Of a stretch of 64,000 bases of DNA, positions 37,386 to 48,785 are shown one piece after another. This DNA is from Amoebidium appalachense. Taxonomy: Eukaryota > Ichthyosporea. The DNA lies in contig CAVNZM010000014.1 of NCBI GenBank assembly GCA_963693365.1, positions 1,054,001 through 1,118,000 of the forward strand, written 5' to 3'. The position numbers were made by a program, and so were the translations under genes. Position 1 is the first letter of the stretch. The number at the start of each line of letters is the position of its first letter. The notes below the pieces were generated by a model, which worked only from the letters and a program-made list of their open reading frames with translations, did no database searches and was not told the DNA's origin.

Positions 37386-38425
37386 ACGGTACATTGAAAT
37401 CACCTACAGCACACTGTAGAAACCTGCCCACTGATACGGAAACCAGATGGAATAGCACGTACGAATTGATGTGCGCAGTTCGCCGAAGATGCCCGTGTTC
37501 CCATCTCCTTGTTTGCCACTCATTTCCCGGATCGGATTACAAATCTGAGTGACAGTGAGTACAGAGAGTTGGCAATAATGTGTGAGATATGCCGACCACT
37601 TGTTGAGGCAACGGACACTCTGCAGGGCTCAGGAATTACCATGTCTCTGGTTCTGCCCATGTTTAATCGTATAAAGGGACAGCTAGCGCGCACGGATTTC
37701 AGATACATCGAAAATTCCAGAGCCTTGGACAGCCCTCCAAAAACCATAGGACGGGCTGATTTACCCGCCAGTGTAAGGGGGCTGTTGGATTTCATGGAGG
37801 TCGACTTTGCATGGAACATTGAGGGCATAATCAGCAATTTGCGCACCAAGTACCAACTTGCCTCTGCTGTAGGTCCCCGTACAATGGCCCTTCCGTATTT
37901 TGACTACGACGCCAAGCGTCAGACACACAAGCATCTCGAAAGTGCCATGCGCAAGAAATATATGGCACTGCATAGAGATAGCAATGAAAACGAGTAGGAT
38001 ATAGTAGGTGATGCCAGGGTTCAAGCTCAAGAAACCCATCTAAGCGCTTTAGGCTAGACACAATGGACGATGATCCGGAATTTGCACCTTCTAGGTTGAA
38101 ACCGATAGACAACCATAGTGAGGGCGCTACAGATGATTGTGAAAAGGCAGTGAAGCGAGAACTAGAGAATTGGCAAACACGGGAATCATTGGGTATAAAT
38201 AGTGCCATAACAACTGAACACGTGTTAGCATGGTGGGCAAAGAATGAAGAATATTTTCCTCTCATAGCTAGAATTGCGCTGGATGTCCTCCCCATGCGTG
38301 GGTCTAACGCTGATGCAGAGCGCAAGTTTTCTACTGCTGGTAACCTGGTGTCACTTAAACGGTGTAGGCCAAAGCCAGAGTGTGTGGAAAGGCTGATGTT
38401 CTGTCATGGCAATTACCATATTTAA
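37386..38425 (+). pseudogene. Decayed hAT-family transposase (C-terminal part)
   Basis: Three blocks in two frames make up the remnant. TDTETRWNSTYELM (frame of 37386) stands at the conserved TRWNS motif. The next block reads ITNLSDSEYRELAIMCEI and on to a stop at 37995. The frame from 38063 ends YFPLIARIALDVLPM followed by SNADAERKFSTAGNLVSLKR, the hAT dimerisation domain with its S..ERxFS motif. A frameshift near 37490 and stops between 37995 and 38062 break it. No N-terminal BED zinc finger or complete catalytic core is seen. The copy is inactive as written. Confidence 0.85.
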
Positions 38426-38793
38426 AATGGTGTTTTTTTTTGTTTGTTTTTTTCTCCCTCCGTCGAGGCTCTAGGTCTCTACTGTTCAAGTATGACTGTA
38501 TCTGTAGGTGTACTACTGAGTAAAGGCATGATGCCGGTCTATTGAAACTACCCATGTGTTCATTTTGGTATCGTGACTGAGAAGAGAGTGTGTTTTATGT
38601 GTGTGCCGTACGTGTGTGCCACGGTGCATGTGTGTTTTGCCTGGCAGTCACCGTGACCGTTTCACTGCAGCAGTATGTGCCCAGTGTGCTCCTGTGTTGT
38701 GAAACTGAGTTGAGGCTGCTGAGTGCATGTGTATATCTGTAGTGTGCTGAGTGCTGCCTCGGACTTGGTCACTGTCTTGGTGCCACGGGGGGA

Positions 38794-38796
<3 letters not shown>

Positions 38797-38848
<52 letters not shown>

Positions 38849-38935
38849 CTGGGGGGGTAGACCCGACCCGACTGGACCCGATTCTACCCGTGGGGGCTCA
38901 GACCCGAACCGATCCGACCCGATGCCATTTTTGCC
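38797..38935. repeat. Poly-G run and GACCCGA subterminal-type repeats
   Basis: A long G-run (38799-38848) is followed by repeated GACCCGA/ACCCGACT units up to about 38925. hAT transposons often have GGGTCGGGT-like subterminal repeats, so this may mark the right end of the decayed hAT element. Terminal inverted repeats were not identified. Confidence 0.5.
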
Positions 38936-40690
38936 TACCGTAGTACCCGCCCCACGGCCTGGACTGGCCTCCTAGATAAACGCCTTGGTCTGTGACCGTC
39001 TGTCCACAGTGGGGAAGCCACATGTCTCCATGTGGCCACTCCTACAGCCAATCACTATTATGCACCAATCAGCGCAAATAAAAGCACGGTTATCTATTTC
39101 AGGGTGTGAAATTCGAGATAACCAGCAATGATGAAGCGATAGCGCTGTACTGTAACAAGAGCCCTGTGAATTACTGTAGACTCCGGTCTTCAGTTTGGTA
39201 ATAGAAGTAGCAACGTCTAAAGGCATGCGAAATAAAGCCTTCACGAACCGCAAACTCTTGTGCGTTGCGCGAAGCATTTGCCAACTGTGCCCGCAGAACT
39301 CAAAAATCGTCTCATACATATGTACGTCACCGGCGTGACTCACCGCCGGCATGCATGCGTATGCATATTATGCGTGCATGTGATGTAGAGATTAATGCAC
39401 AGCTATATTTAACAGTCATCTCAGAGAGGGAAATCAACATACAAAAGCAGCGGCCAATATTTGCACCAGCTCACTTCTACTACTGTTGACAAGCTTCAAG
39501 AGTCGTCCGAGGTACACCTTTGTGCTTTCCTGTGAAGGCTTCGGGGCCCACTCCGGGACATCCGATAATACAGCAGGGTTGCGACCATTCTATTGTTTGT
39601 GGCAGCCTGCCGAAGACTTGTATCAGTTCCTAAGGCATAAAGCGTAAATAAAATCTCTCCTTTAGCATTTTTACTCTATATATAAAATGGTAACGAAGAT
39701 AGTTATATTCTTGATGCCTAAGCCACAGTACATACGCCTAAGTGTACTGTATGCCTGTGCGATGGGGGTTTACACACTTTTTATTGCGTGGACATTGCCG
39801 GAGGCCCAGCCACATTCGACGGCGCTCGCAGAGTTTCCCAAGTCGCAGGAAAAAGGCAGATCTTGAGGTTGCTGATTGGTTTGTCAGTGAGCCAATTCGC
39901 TTTTTATCGGAATTCCCACAAAATCAGGAGCCATGATATCGATCATCCACATTAAATTTATACTTCGTAAGAAGCCACACTTTTCAAATGAAAAGTGATT
40001 GCTATGAGTTATTTAAGAATTAGTATTAGAGCAATTATAATGCAGAGCCTTGCTGGTGTCCAGACTCCAGACTAGCACTACATGAGTACTCAGTCAGCTG
40101 GAGCAGGGAGCCTGGAGCCTGGAGGCCAGAAAAGCAATCATGAGCATCTGATTGGTTGATGTGCTTCAACAACTATTTCCCCCTACACACACCTACTTGC
40201 GAAATTGCATAATTATATTTTTTCTTTCTTAAAGTTTCTTATGAATACAAATTTTCAAATCTTTTGACTGGATTTTTTCAACTACTGTGGAGGTATAAGT
40301 ATGCACGACATACGTCTTAGGAGGCAAGAAAAAAATACGAGTTAACAATTTTTCTTTTGATTGAACTATCAGCCTGGATAATTTGTCTGGATTCAATATA
40401 TTGATCAAATATATGTGGCCCGAATTATCCACTAACGAAACACTTCCGAGTCAGCTAGCAGTGTGTAAATAGGTCTAGTCTTTAGCGAGCGGCCGAGAAA
40501 TTAAAAAAAAAAAGGTTTATTTAAAACTAAAAAAAAAAAAAAGGTAGGAATATAATCCCAATCGATCCAGTCGAAAGAAAAACACCCCCGCCCCCCGGGC
40601 CCCTCTGCCTATGAAGCTCGAGGGGGTCGCCAGAAACGAGATACCGACAATTGATTGGCCGCAGAGCTTACACGTGGTTTTCTATAAACC
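38936..40690. other. Intergenic region between the hAT relic and the ATP-grasp gene
   Basis: AT-rich complex sequence with A-runs at 40502-40514 and 40530-40542, and short CTGGAG/CTCCAG repeats near 40070-40125. CCAAT-like motifs occur around 39050 and 39070. Short open frames here match nothing recognisable. Confidence 0.5.
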
Positions 40691-40733
40691 GCCAATCAGC
40701 GTCCCTGGTGGCTCAGCTCATCGGCTATATAAA
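40691..40733 (+). promoter_or_regulatory. CCAAT box and TATA box of the ATP-grasp gene
   Basis: GCCAATCAGC (40691-40700) precedes a strong TATATAAA (40726-40733). Transcription would be expected to start about 30 bases further on, near 40757-40765, giving a 5' UTR of roughly 140 nt before the ATG at 40901. An inverted ATTGG stands at about 40653. It is the clearest core promoter in the window. Confidence 0.8.
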
Positions 40734-40900
40734 GGAGGCCACCATGTCGTTGAAACCCACAGCTTTCATTCATCACGCTCAAACACGTTAGGGTTCTAGC
40801 CCCTGCATCGGTGTACGAGTCGTTGATTCTCTCTCTGTTCCTCTCCTTCGCCCCCCAAAAAATCTTCAAAATACCCTTTCGTATTCTACAAATAATCAAA

Positions 40901-42358
40901 ATGGCTAGCGTCGATATTGCTGCCCTTCTTCAGGCAAATGCCGCCGATGAGGTCACCCAGCAGGCCCGTATGGAGGCAGCCAAAGGCAAGAACGTCCTCT
41001 GGCTGACGTGCTTCTACACGGCGCGGTTCTGGGCCGGCATGCGCCCCAGCATCGAGTTTGTGGCCAACATGGGCATCAAGCTCCACGTTGTTTTCGGCGT
41101 GACCCCCGAGGACAGGGCCATGCACGACACCATGAAGGAACTTGGGCTGCTTTCCGGCGCCATCTTTGCCGATATGAGCGATGATGCCACCGCTGCCGAT
41201 AATGTTGTGGCCGCCGCCCAGGCCACTGGGGTCAAGTATGACGCTGTGTTCTCTCCCCACGAGCATGCCATGACTCTGGTTGGTGAGGTTTCCGAGCGCC
41301 TGAACCTCCCAGGCAACCCCGCCAAGTCCTACGTTGCTGCCCGCAACAAGCTCATGTGCCGTGATGTGTGCAAGGAGAAGGGTGTGGCCGTGCCGGGCTA
41401 TGCCCGTGTGCGCACCCTGGAGGAGGTCCGCGCCGCTGCTCTTGAGCTCGGGTTCCCCCTCGTGTTCAAGCCTATGTCTGGAGCGGCATCTGCCGGCGTG
41501 TACAAGTGCTATAAGATGGAGGATGTGGAGAAGGCCTTCGAGACAACGCAGAAGGAGATGGAAACAAACCAGCTTTTCAGCTGGAACCCAGGCTGCGGCG
41601 AAGCCGGTGTGATGCTCGAGGGCTTCATGGATGGTGATGAATTCGACGTTGATCTTCTCTTGTGGGACGGTGAGCTGGTCTACGGCAAAGCAAACGACAA
41701 CGCCGAGCCCCGCGACCCGTACTTCCTCGAAGACACCTCCAACGCCCCCACCGTCTACCCCGATGACAAACACGCCGAGCTTGTTGCCTACTCCCTGGCC
41801 TGTGTGCGTGCTCTTGGTTTCACCATGGGCTGCTTCCATGTCGAGTGCAAGTACACAAAGAACACCATGCTTAGGGAGGATGGCCGCGGCCAGCCCATGC
41901 TCATCGAAGTTAACCCCCGCATGGGTGGTGGGCGCACCAACCTCTTCCACAAGGAGACATTCGGAGTCGATCTGTTTGTCAACTTCGTGCTTGCCTCGTG
42001 CGGTATCCCCATCAACCCTCCCCGCGCTGCTGCCCCCCTGTGCGGCATTGCCGACTATTTCGTGTGCGCGCCCAAGACAGGTGTGCTCGTGCACACCCGC
42101 TACCTCGACCACATCAGGAGCCATCCCAACGTGATTGGCAGTGGTCACTACAAGAATGCAGGCGACAAGGTGACCGGCTACGACACGAGCATCCCAGAGT
42201 GGCTGGGCCATTTCACCGTCAAGGCCGACACGGTGCAGGAGGCTCTTGAGCTGCTGCAGGCGTTGGTGGCCACGATTGAGGTGCCGATTATCCCCCCATC
42301 GCAGAAGGAAATTGCTGCAGCTGATGTTAGCGCCGAGGCCGCCCCTATTGCAGCCTAA
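40901..42358 (+). CDS. ATP-grasp domain ligase, carnosine-synthase-like, intronless
   Basis: 485 residues from an ATG in good context (CAAAATGG); the open frame runs 30 codons further upstream but without an ATG. The N-terminal domain includes VLWLTCFYTARFW and AVFSPHEHAMTLVGEVSERL. The ATP-grasp core follows with NKLMCRDVCKEKGVAVPGYA, PLVFKPMSGAASAGVY (ATP-binding Lys and flexible loop), EFDVDLLLWDGEL and MLIEVNPRMGGGRTNLF (metal-binding Glu/Asn). This architecture is that of carboxylate-amine ligases such as carnosine synthase, which join an amino acid or beta-alanine to an amine with ATP. The exact substrate is not determined. It is cytosolic, with no signal peptide. Codon use is strongly biased to C/G in third positions, unlike neighbouring genes, and there are no introns. 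Together with the strong TATA promoter this implies high expression; a retrocopy or acquired gene is an alternative. Confidence 0.85.
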   Translation: MASVDIAALLQANAADEVTQQARMEAAKGKNVLWLTCFYTARFWAGMRPSIEFVANMGIKLHVVFGVTPEDRAMHDTMKELGLLSGAIFADMSDDATAADNVVAAAQATGVKYDAVFSPHEHAMTLVGEVSERLNLPGNPAKSYVAARNKLMCRDVCKEKGVAVPGYARVRTLEEVRAAALELGFPLVFKPMSGAASAGVYKCYKMEDVEKAFETTQKEMETNQLFSWNPGCGEAGVMLEGFMDGDEFDVDLLLWDGELVYGKANDNAEPRDPYFLEDTSNAPTVYPDDKHAELVAYSLACVRALGFTMGCFHVECKYTKNTMLREDGRGQPMLIEVNPRMGGGRTNLFHKETFGVDLFVNFVLASCGIPINPPRAAAPLCGIADYFVCAPKTGVLVHTRYLDHIRSHPNVIGSGHYKNAGDKVTGYDTSIPEWLGHFTVKADTVQEALELLQALVATIEVPIIPPSQKEIAAADVSAEAAPIAA

Positions 42359-43453
42359 ATACGTGATCATGTCGAATGAAAATTGACCTCTTTTACGATT
42401 TTTTTAGAGCCTGTAACACGTATGGTTATGTTCATGTCCTTTGTAAGGTTGTACATCTAGACCATTCTTTTCGATACGCTTGTGTATACAATTCATAATA
42501 TTAACTGCAGTGAGCCGGTGGTCTTACCAAAAATGGTATAGCCAACACCTTTTGTAAAGGACTGGTGAAAGTAGAAAATAACAATGTTGCTCCAACATCT
42601 CATACTTTCTGTGTGCACTGAGAAAATCCCCCCCCCCCCCCCCCCCCCCCCCCCCTTTTCCCCCTTGCATGTTCTACAAAAAAAATCAGAAAGATAAACC
42701 TGACAAAGAATACTTTGTGAAACTATCGGCACACCATCACCCACCAACCTACGCGTGCACTACGGTATACACACAGGAAGTGCACACATGGCACATACAC
42801 ACGCGCACAGACACATCCACGCACACACATCCGGATTCAACATGCACAAACACAAAGCGTCACACACACATACAGAAAAAACACACGCACGAGCGCACAC
42901 ACACACAGACACTCGCACGCACACACACACACCCGACACACGGCATTACACACATACACGCACACACACACACACACCACACACACACACGCGCGCTCAC
43001 ACACACTCACACTCACACTCACACACACACCAGCACACAGAAACGCACACATGGGCAACTATGCATGCATGCACGTGCACACACACGTACATGCACACAC
43101 AAACAGAAAGACACGCCCACAAGTATGCGCGCAAACGCGCGCACGGCCCGTATGCGCACGCACACGTACATGTGCACACACACAGAAACACACGCACACA
43201 ACTACGCACAAGTCCCCCCCCTCCCCCCTCCCCCCCTCCCCCCACACACACGCATACACACACAAGCACACACAAGCACATAACCGTATGATGGCACTAC
43301 AACACGCAGCGCCACACACACACGCACGCACACACACACACGGCATGGCATGGTGAAATCGCGCACATTGTTTCATGGGTCCACACAAGCACGATGCTCA
43401 CACACACACATCACTATCCAGTATCAATGTCGCAGGGCCATGATTATAAGGAA

Positions 43454-43517
<64 letters not shown>

Positions 43518-43633
43518 AACACAAACACAAACACACACACACACACACACACAGCACACACACAGGCACACATGCACACCCATCTCCCTCCCCCCACCCC
43601 CCCCCTCCCCCCACCGCCACACACACATACACA

Positions 43634-43666
<33 letters not shown>

Positions 43667-43743
43667 TGACACATCACACGAACACGAACACACTGTGATA
43701 TTAATCACACACAAACAAACAACATGCACACACACACACACAT

Positions 43744-43814
<71 letters not shown>

Positions 43815-43830
43815 GCAATTACGCACTGTG
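42359..43830. repeat. C-tract and extended CA-rich simple-repeat region
   Basis: After the 3' UTR of the ATP-grasp gene there is a C-run (42628-42655) and about 1.1 kb of CA repeats with CG, CAT and AAACAC variants (42766-43340, 43457-43560, 43619-43812). Open frames rich in His-Thr or Cys-Val on either strand are repeat artefacts. No gene seen. Confidence 0.9.
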
Positions 43831-44207
43831 GGTAAGCCCAATAGCATTTCCACCGTGTGGTTTGAAGCCCAGCTCGGGACGAATGTTAGAAAGTTGGTAG
43901 GTTGGGGCCATGAAAGGGGCATGTGCTCAGGGGAAGAGGGAGGAGGAGGGGAAGGGGGAGAGGAGGGGGAGGGAGAGGAGGGTGTGTGCGTGTTGGGGGA
44001 GGGGGGAGGGGGGAGGGGTGTGTGTGTGTGTGTGTGTGCGTGTTGGGGGGGGGGGCAGGGGGGTGGGGGAAGGGGAGGGCTCCTGGTCCCGCAGCCACCC
44101 ATCCCTGCGGCGAGCTTGAGGAGCGCGGTGGGTCCCCGGGCCGAGTAGGTGGGTTCCCCTCCCTACCCCGAAAATGGGAGGGGGGCAGGAGGGGGGAAGG
44201 AAGGGGG

Positions 44208-44442
44208 GGGGGGGGGGACCCTTTGGGGATACCACCAGGGGCCCCTATTAAATTCGATACATTGTACTGCCCCCCCCCCCCCCCCCCTCTCCCCCCCCCC
44301 CCCCCCACCCCACCCCCACGGGGTGGGAGTGGGGGGAGGGGGGGGGGGGAAGGGGGGGGGGGGGGGGGGGGAGGAGGGCAGTACAATGTATCGAATTTAA
44401 TAGGGGCCCCTGGTGGTATCCCTAAAGGGTCCCCCCCCCCCC
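44208..44442. repeat. Large imperfect palindrome with C-rich/G-rich centre
   Basis: The left arm (44214-44273: ACCCTTTGGGGATACCACCA onward to ATTGTACTGCCC) is the reverse complement of the right arm (44377-44434) with a single mismatch in about 60 bases. Between them, C-runs (44270-44318) face G-runs (44324-44371), so the whole could fold into one long hairpin. No target duplication is identifiable because the flanks are also G- and C-rich. Confidence 0.88.
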
Positions 44443-44994
44443 CCCCCCCCCCACCCCCCCCCCCACCCGCTACCCCCCCGCCTCCCTGTCCCTTGAATCA
44501 CATGTATGAATTCCTAACCTATTTTTCCTCGTAAGGTACAGGTATACACATATGGAGCAACAGCAACCCCCCCCCCCCCACACACACACACACACACCCG
44601 CCACTCCCCTCCCCCCAACTCCCCCACCCCCCCCACCCCCACCCTTACCAAAAAAAAAAAAAAAAAACTTCTATGCACGATTTGCAAATCCTGCCTGATT
44701 AAATTGTGCAGTATTGGAATGCTTTAGCTTATCATAATCAGTTCCTTGTAAGGAAGGAGGAAGCCTGGTGCAGGGGGTGATGGGGATAAAGGAGAGGGCG
44801 GCGGTGGATGAGGGGGAGGGGGAGAGGGGGTGGGGTGGGGTGATTGTGGTGGGGGGGTATGGGTGTGTGTGTGAGGCCGGGAAGGGGGGGGGGAACTGTG
44901 GGGAGGGGCCGGGGAGGGGGGGTGGGGGGGTGGAGAGGGAGGGGATTCCCAACTACCTGGTGGAAGTGCTTATTTGATTGAGAGACCTCAGGAG

Positions 44995-45130
44995 ATGAGA
45001 TGAGGCAAAGTGCTGTCGGAACCAATCAGAAGAAGGGATCTGAGTGCATGAACAGCCAAGTGGGTTTAAGCTGTCGGAACCAATCAGAAGAACGCGTCTG
45101 AGTGCATGAATAGCCAATAGGGTGTAAGGT
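44995..45130. repeat. Two tandem copies of a unit of about 60 bp containing a CCAAT motif
   Basis: Both copies carry GCTGTCGGAACCAATCAGAA followed by a diverged stretch and CTGAGTGCATGAAYAGCCAA. The copies differ by a few substitutions. They lie just before the MITE at 45225. Confidence 0.85.
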
Positions 45131-45224
45131 AACGTCTGGTGCAACCAGAGGTTAGATATATTTATGGAATCTATCACAGAAATTGGTTGCATTCGCAGGT
45201 ACATGCATATGAATGAGTCGCTCA

Positions 45225-45614
45225 TATGAAGGGCCCAACCACGTCAGCAGAATCAACTTGCTCCGAGCTGAAATATTCTGTGTTTTGCAGATTTATTCAG
45301 CAAAAGGGGGATTATAATGTTTTTTTACAGAAGTATATATTGTGCAACTTCCAAAGTATACAGTTCAGAGCAGGATTTTTCTTCAAAAGTCAGCTAAAAT
45401 CACTGGGGATTGCTCAGCTTGAAACGAGTTTATTCTAAAGCGATGCTGCCGTGTGCAGAATAATTCTTTTTGACAAAACTTGAATTCTGCTCAAAGCAGA
45501 ATAATTCTGCTTTTGCTGAATAAGTCTGCTGAAAGCAGGATAATTTGTTAAAAGCAGAATAACGTTGCTCGGAGCAAGTTTATTCTGCTTGTATGCATGG
45601 TTGGACCCTTCATA
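45225..45614. mobile_element. MITE-like element, copy 2 of the AGCAGAATCAACTTGCTC family
   Basis: The left end is TATGAAGGGCCCAACCACG and continues with TCAGCAGAATCAACTTGCTC. The right end, read on the complement, is TATGAAGGGTCCAACCATG, then a short insertion and AGCAGAATAAACTTGCTC. Arms of over 40 bp are mostly identical. The interior has many GCAGAATAATTCTGC-type palindromes. It shares ends and interior texture with the element at 8107-8460. No coding capacity. Confidence 0.75.
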
Positions 45615-47420
45615 GGTCCTGAAATGTGCAAAGAGCCATGATCGGGGATAGCCACCAACATGCACATTGTTTAAGTTTTTGCGCAGGTTGAAGTAATACG
45701 ACCAAGCAAGGCGTGCGGTGTGTTAAAGAGTGCAGGTTGGATATGCATGTCTTAACATATCGCGATATTATTGGTTTGTCGCCTGAGGGGAGGGGGGACT
45801 TAACAGTGTCTTGTCAGCCAACTTGAAGGTCTCCCTCTAGATCTGAAAACTGGGGGGGGGGGGGGGGGGGGGGGGGGAGGGGGGAGACGCAAGTTATAGG
45901 GCATACCGATCACGAATTGATCGAATAACTTGACACCACGGCCTGTTTTTTTTTTGTTTTGGTTTTTTTTTTGTTTTTTGTTTTTTTTGTTTTTGTTTTT
46001 TTTTTTAATCCCGTTTTGTTCTCGGAGGTACCCCTAGGGCCCTCAGGGGGAGCTACCGTCTTCCACCCAGCACCGACAGTACTCTAGGTAGGATGCTACG
46101 ATGCTAGTAGCTAAACTAACACACCTATAACAATCCTAACTATATGTACACACTTTGCCCAGGGTATCAACCCCACCCACGCCGGTGGGTAGAACACCAC
46201 GGCCTGCCTCGACCCGTCTTCCCCCCCCCCCCCCCCCTCCCCCCCCCCTCCCCCCCTTCCCCCCCCCCCCCCCCCCCCCCCTCCTCTTTCCCCCCTTCTT
46301 CTTAGCCTAACACTACCATAACCGGCCTTTCTTTTCCCCTCCGCATCTTGCCCTCTCCCAAGGCCACCTGCTTGTTCAGGGGTAAATGTTCATGGCCCGG
46401 ATTGTCATAAGTGTTTATTGCCCTTGTGATTCAGAACTTAGCTGCCTACAATATGAATGTACAGCCCCCCCCCCCCCCCTCTCCCCCCCCCCCCCCACAC
46501 ACACACACAACCCCTCCCTCCCCCCCCCCCCCCCCCCCCTCCTCCCCCCGGCACCCCAGCTGACAAAGGCCTCATCACGGTCTCTCGCTTCTGTTCACCT
46601 CCTCCGGCCGTGGGCCGCATCCCCTACTGCCACCCCCTCCCCGCCCCCTCGTGTAACCGTCCCTCCCTCCCACCCCCCCCCCCCCCCCCACCCACCCACC
46701 CACCCACCCCCACCGTGGGCCACCCACCCACCGTCCCCCTCCAAAAGAAAGCCTTGTACCATTGTCAAATAGCTAAAGAAATAAATCGTTAGGATCGAAG
46801 TTTTCCCCCTAAATCTGCTACTTAATGCCCCCCTCCCTCCTCCCCCCCCCTCCCCGCCCCCCTGCCCTACCCCCCCCCCCCCCCCCCCCCCTCCGGAGGG
46901 CTGATACCCTCTCTCTTTTCCTCCCTCCCACCCCCCTCCCCCCCCCATGTGCACACACACACCCCACCACACCCCCAGTGCACTTCTTTCCCTTTTTAGC
47001 CTGCCGTTCCCATAACTACCTTCTTTTTCTCCTCCGCCCCTACGTATACCCCCTCCCGACCTGCTCGTTCACAGGTAGGTGTTAATGGCCCGGAATCCGA
47101 TATTATTTATGATTACTAAGTGGTTATTGCCCTAATGATTCAAATGGTGACGTCAACATGTACACGTTGTCACGTTTTATCCCCCCCCCCCCCCCCCAGC
47201 CCCCCCTCCCCCCCATCCCCCCGCCCCGGGACACATGTGGTATCCACCGAATTTATGCTCTCCGTTCCCCCCCCCCCTCCCCCCTGCCCCACTCTGCTCT
47301 CCGGGACCCGGGCCTTACCCTCCTCCTCCCACCCCCCCCCCACCCCCCCCCAAACCACCACCACCATCCCCCCTCTTCCCCCCCAAAACTGACCCACCAC
47401 CCAAAAAGGGGGAGTGCCGC
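45615..47420. other. Repeat-rich region without a resolved gene
   Basis: It contains G-, C- and T-tracts (45854-45878, 45948-46006, 46219-46281, 46466-46538, 46673-46690, 46872-46890). A diverged duplication is present: TTCATGGCCCGGATTGTCAT (46389) and TTAATGGCCCGGAATCCGAT (47082) are each followed by GTKWTTATTGCCCTWRTGATTCA. No convincing exon structure was assembled. Confidence 0.5.
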
Positions 47421-47424
47421 TAGC

Positions 47425-47562
47425 TGGACATGTCGACTACTCACAAAAGGCTTCCACTCTATGGTGTAACTCAGATCGACAAACAAGTACCTCCCAGTGC
47501 GCAGTTGGCAACAGTCTATAATATTTACTTCCCCCTGATACTGGCCCTCTCCACACACACAC
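47425..47562 (-). other. Exon-like cassette, copy 1
   Basis: On the minus strand, an acceptor-like GGGCCAG precedes an open segment reading YQGEVNIIDCCQLRTGRYLF and VDLSYTIEWKPF, then a GTGAGTAG donor at about 47455. A related segment lies at 47855-47975. The family is unknown. It may be part of a multi-exon minus-strand gene, or a remnant. Confidence 0.3.
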
Positions 47563-47854
47563 ACACACACACACATATCTACTACATTTGACACACGGGT
47601 GCCGTGACGAGTAGCAACTGGGAATTCGAAGCGGAAATGTTTCTCAGCTAATGTATTACCCCCCCCCCCCCCCCCCCCTCCCCCCCCCCCCCCCCCAAAA
47701 AAAGAAAAGAAAAGAAAAAAAAAGAAGGAAAAAAAAAAGCCATCCACCTCTCTTTTCAATGCAAAGTGGCCAATTTGAAAGTGGACACACACACACACAG
47801 CAAAAGTAAGCATAACGTGTAGCTCTTATCAAAAAGGGAAATACCGCTGTACAT

Positions 47855-47975
47855 GTCGAGGTCCTACTACTCACCGTGGGCTGCAAGTATGTGGTGTAAC
47901 TCTGACCGAGAAACAAATGCTTCCCGGTACGCGTGCAGATAACAACACGAGTACTCTTTCAATTAATACTGGGGC
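47855..47975 (-). other. Exon-like cassette, copy 2
   Basis: The minus strand reads TRVVICTRTGKHLFLGQSYT and TYLQPT before a GTGAGTAG donor at about 47874, aligning with copy 1 at RTGRYLF and SYT. Relative to copy 1 it has lost two bases and has an in-frame TGA near its 5' end unless a later acceptor is used. The upstream flank of both copies is a (TG)n tract on the minus strand. Confidence 0.3.
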
Positions 47976-47977
47976 CT

Positions 47978-48035
<58 letters not shown>

Positions 48036-48064
48036 CTGCTAGTGACAAATGGATCTGACTTAAG

Positions 48065-48108
<44 letters not shown>

Positions 48109-48508
48109 GAGCTCCCTCCCCCTTCCCCTTCCCCTCCAGCCCGCCTGCCACCTCCGTTGTTCCCTAGCTTGCCTATATACCCGGACCACCTCGTCTTTGC
48201 ATGCCAGTGGGCCGACCTATTTAATTTGCCACATGTTCATGCTTTCTGAGACTAGGCCTGGCCCAGGAGTTGCTGTGTCGGTGCAGTGTGACAAAAATGT
48301 AGTTTCACGGTGTGTGTGCGTGTGCAGTTTGAAAGATCTTAAAAGCACTGTGCTGCCCACATGCACACCGTGGTTTATAATATTAATCCCGGGCGAGGTC
48401 CCCAGAAGTGGTTATAACGGACATGAATGGGAAGGGTAGAAGGGTTTTGGGGGGGTCTGGGAGGGAAGGAGGGGGGATGGCCGGGGAGGGGGCGGGAGAG
48501 AACTCGAT

Positions 48509-48545
<37 letters not shown>

Positions 48546-48754
48546 GAGGGGGGAAGGGGAAGGGCGGGGACGGAGGGAGGGAGGGGAGCAGTAGGCGGGC
48601 ATATCACCGTGTTAGCATACACGCTGAGACGTGTACATGTATCGTGACGAGTCGGTGGTGGGACTTGGCCAAGGGCGGCTGAGGGGGGGGGGGAGGGGGG
48701 GGGGGGGGAAGGGGAGAGGCTCGAGGGGCGGACCGGGCCGGAATTTATCACCCT

Positions 48755-48785
<31 letters not shown>

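Noticed and set aside
40886-42370. A 494-codon open frame antisense to the ATP-grasp gene
   Set aside because: It is a mirror of the strongly C/G-ending codon use of the real gene; the translation is His/Gly/Val-rich with no recognisable domain.
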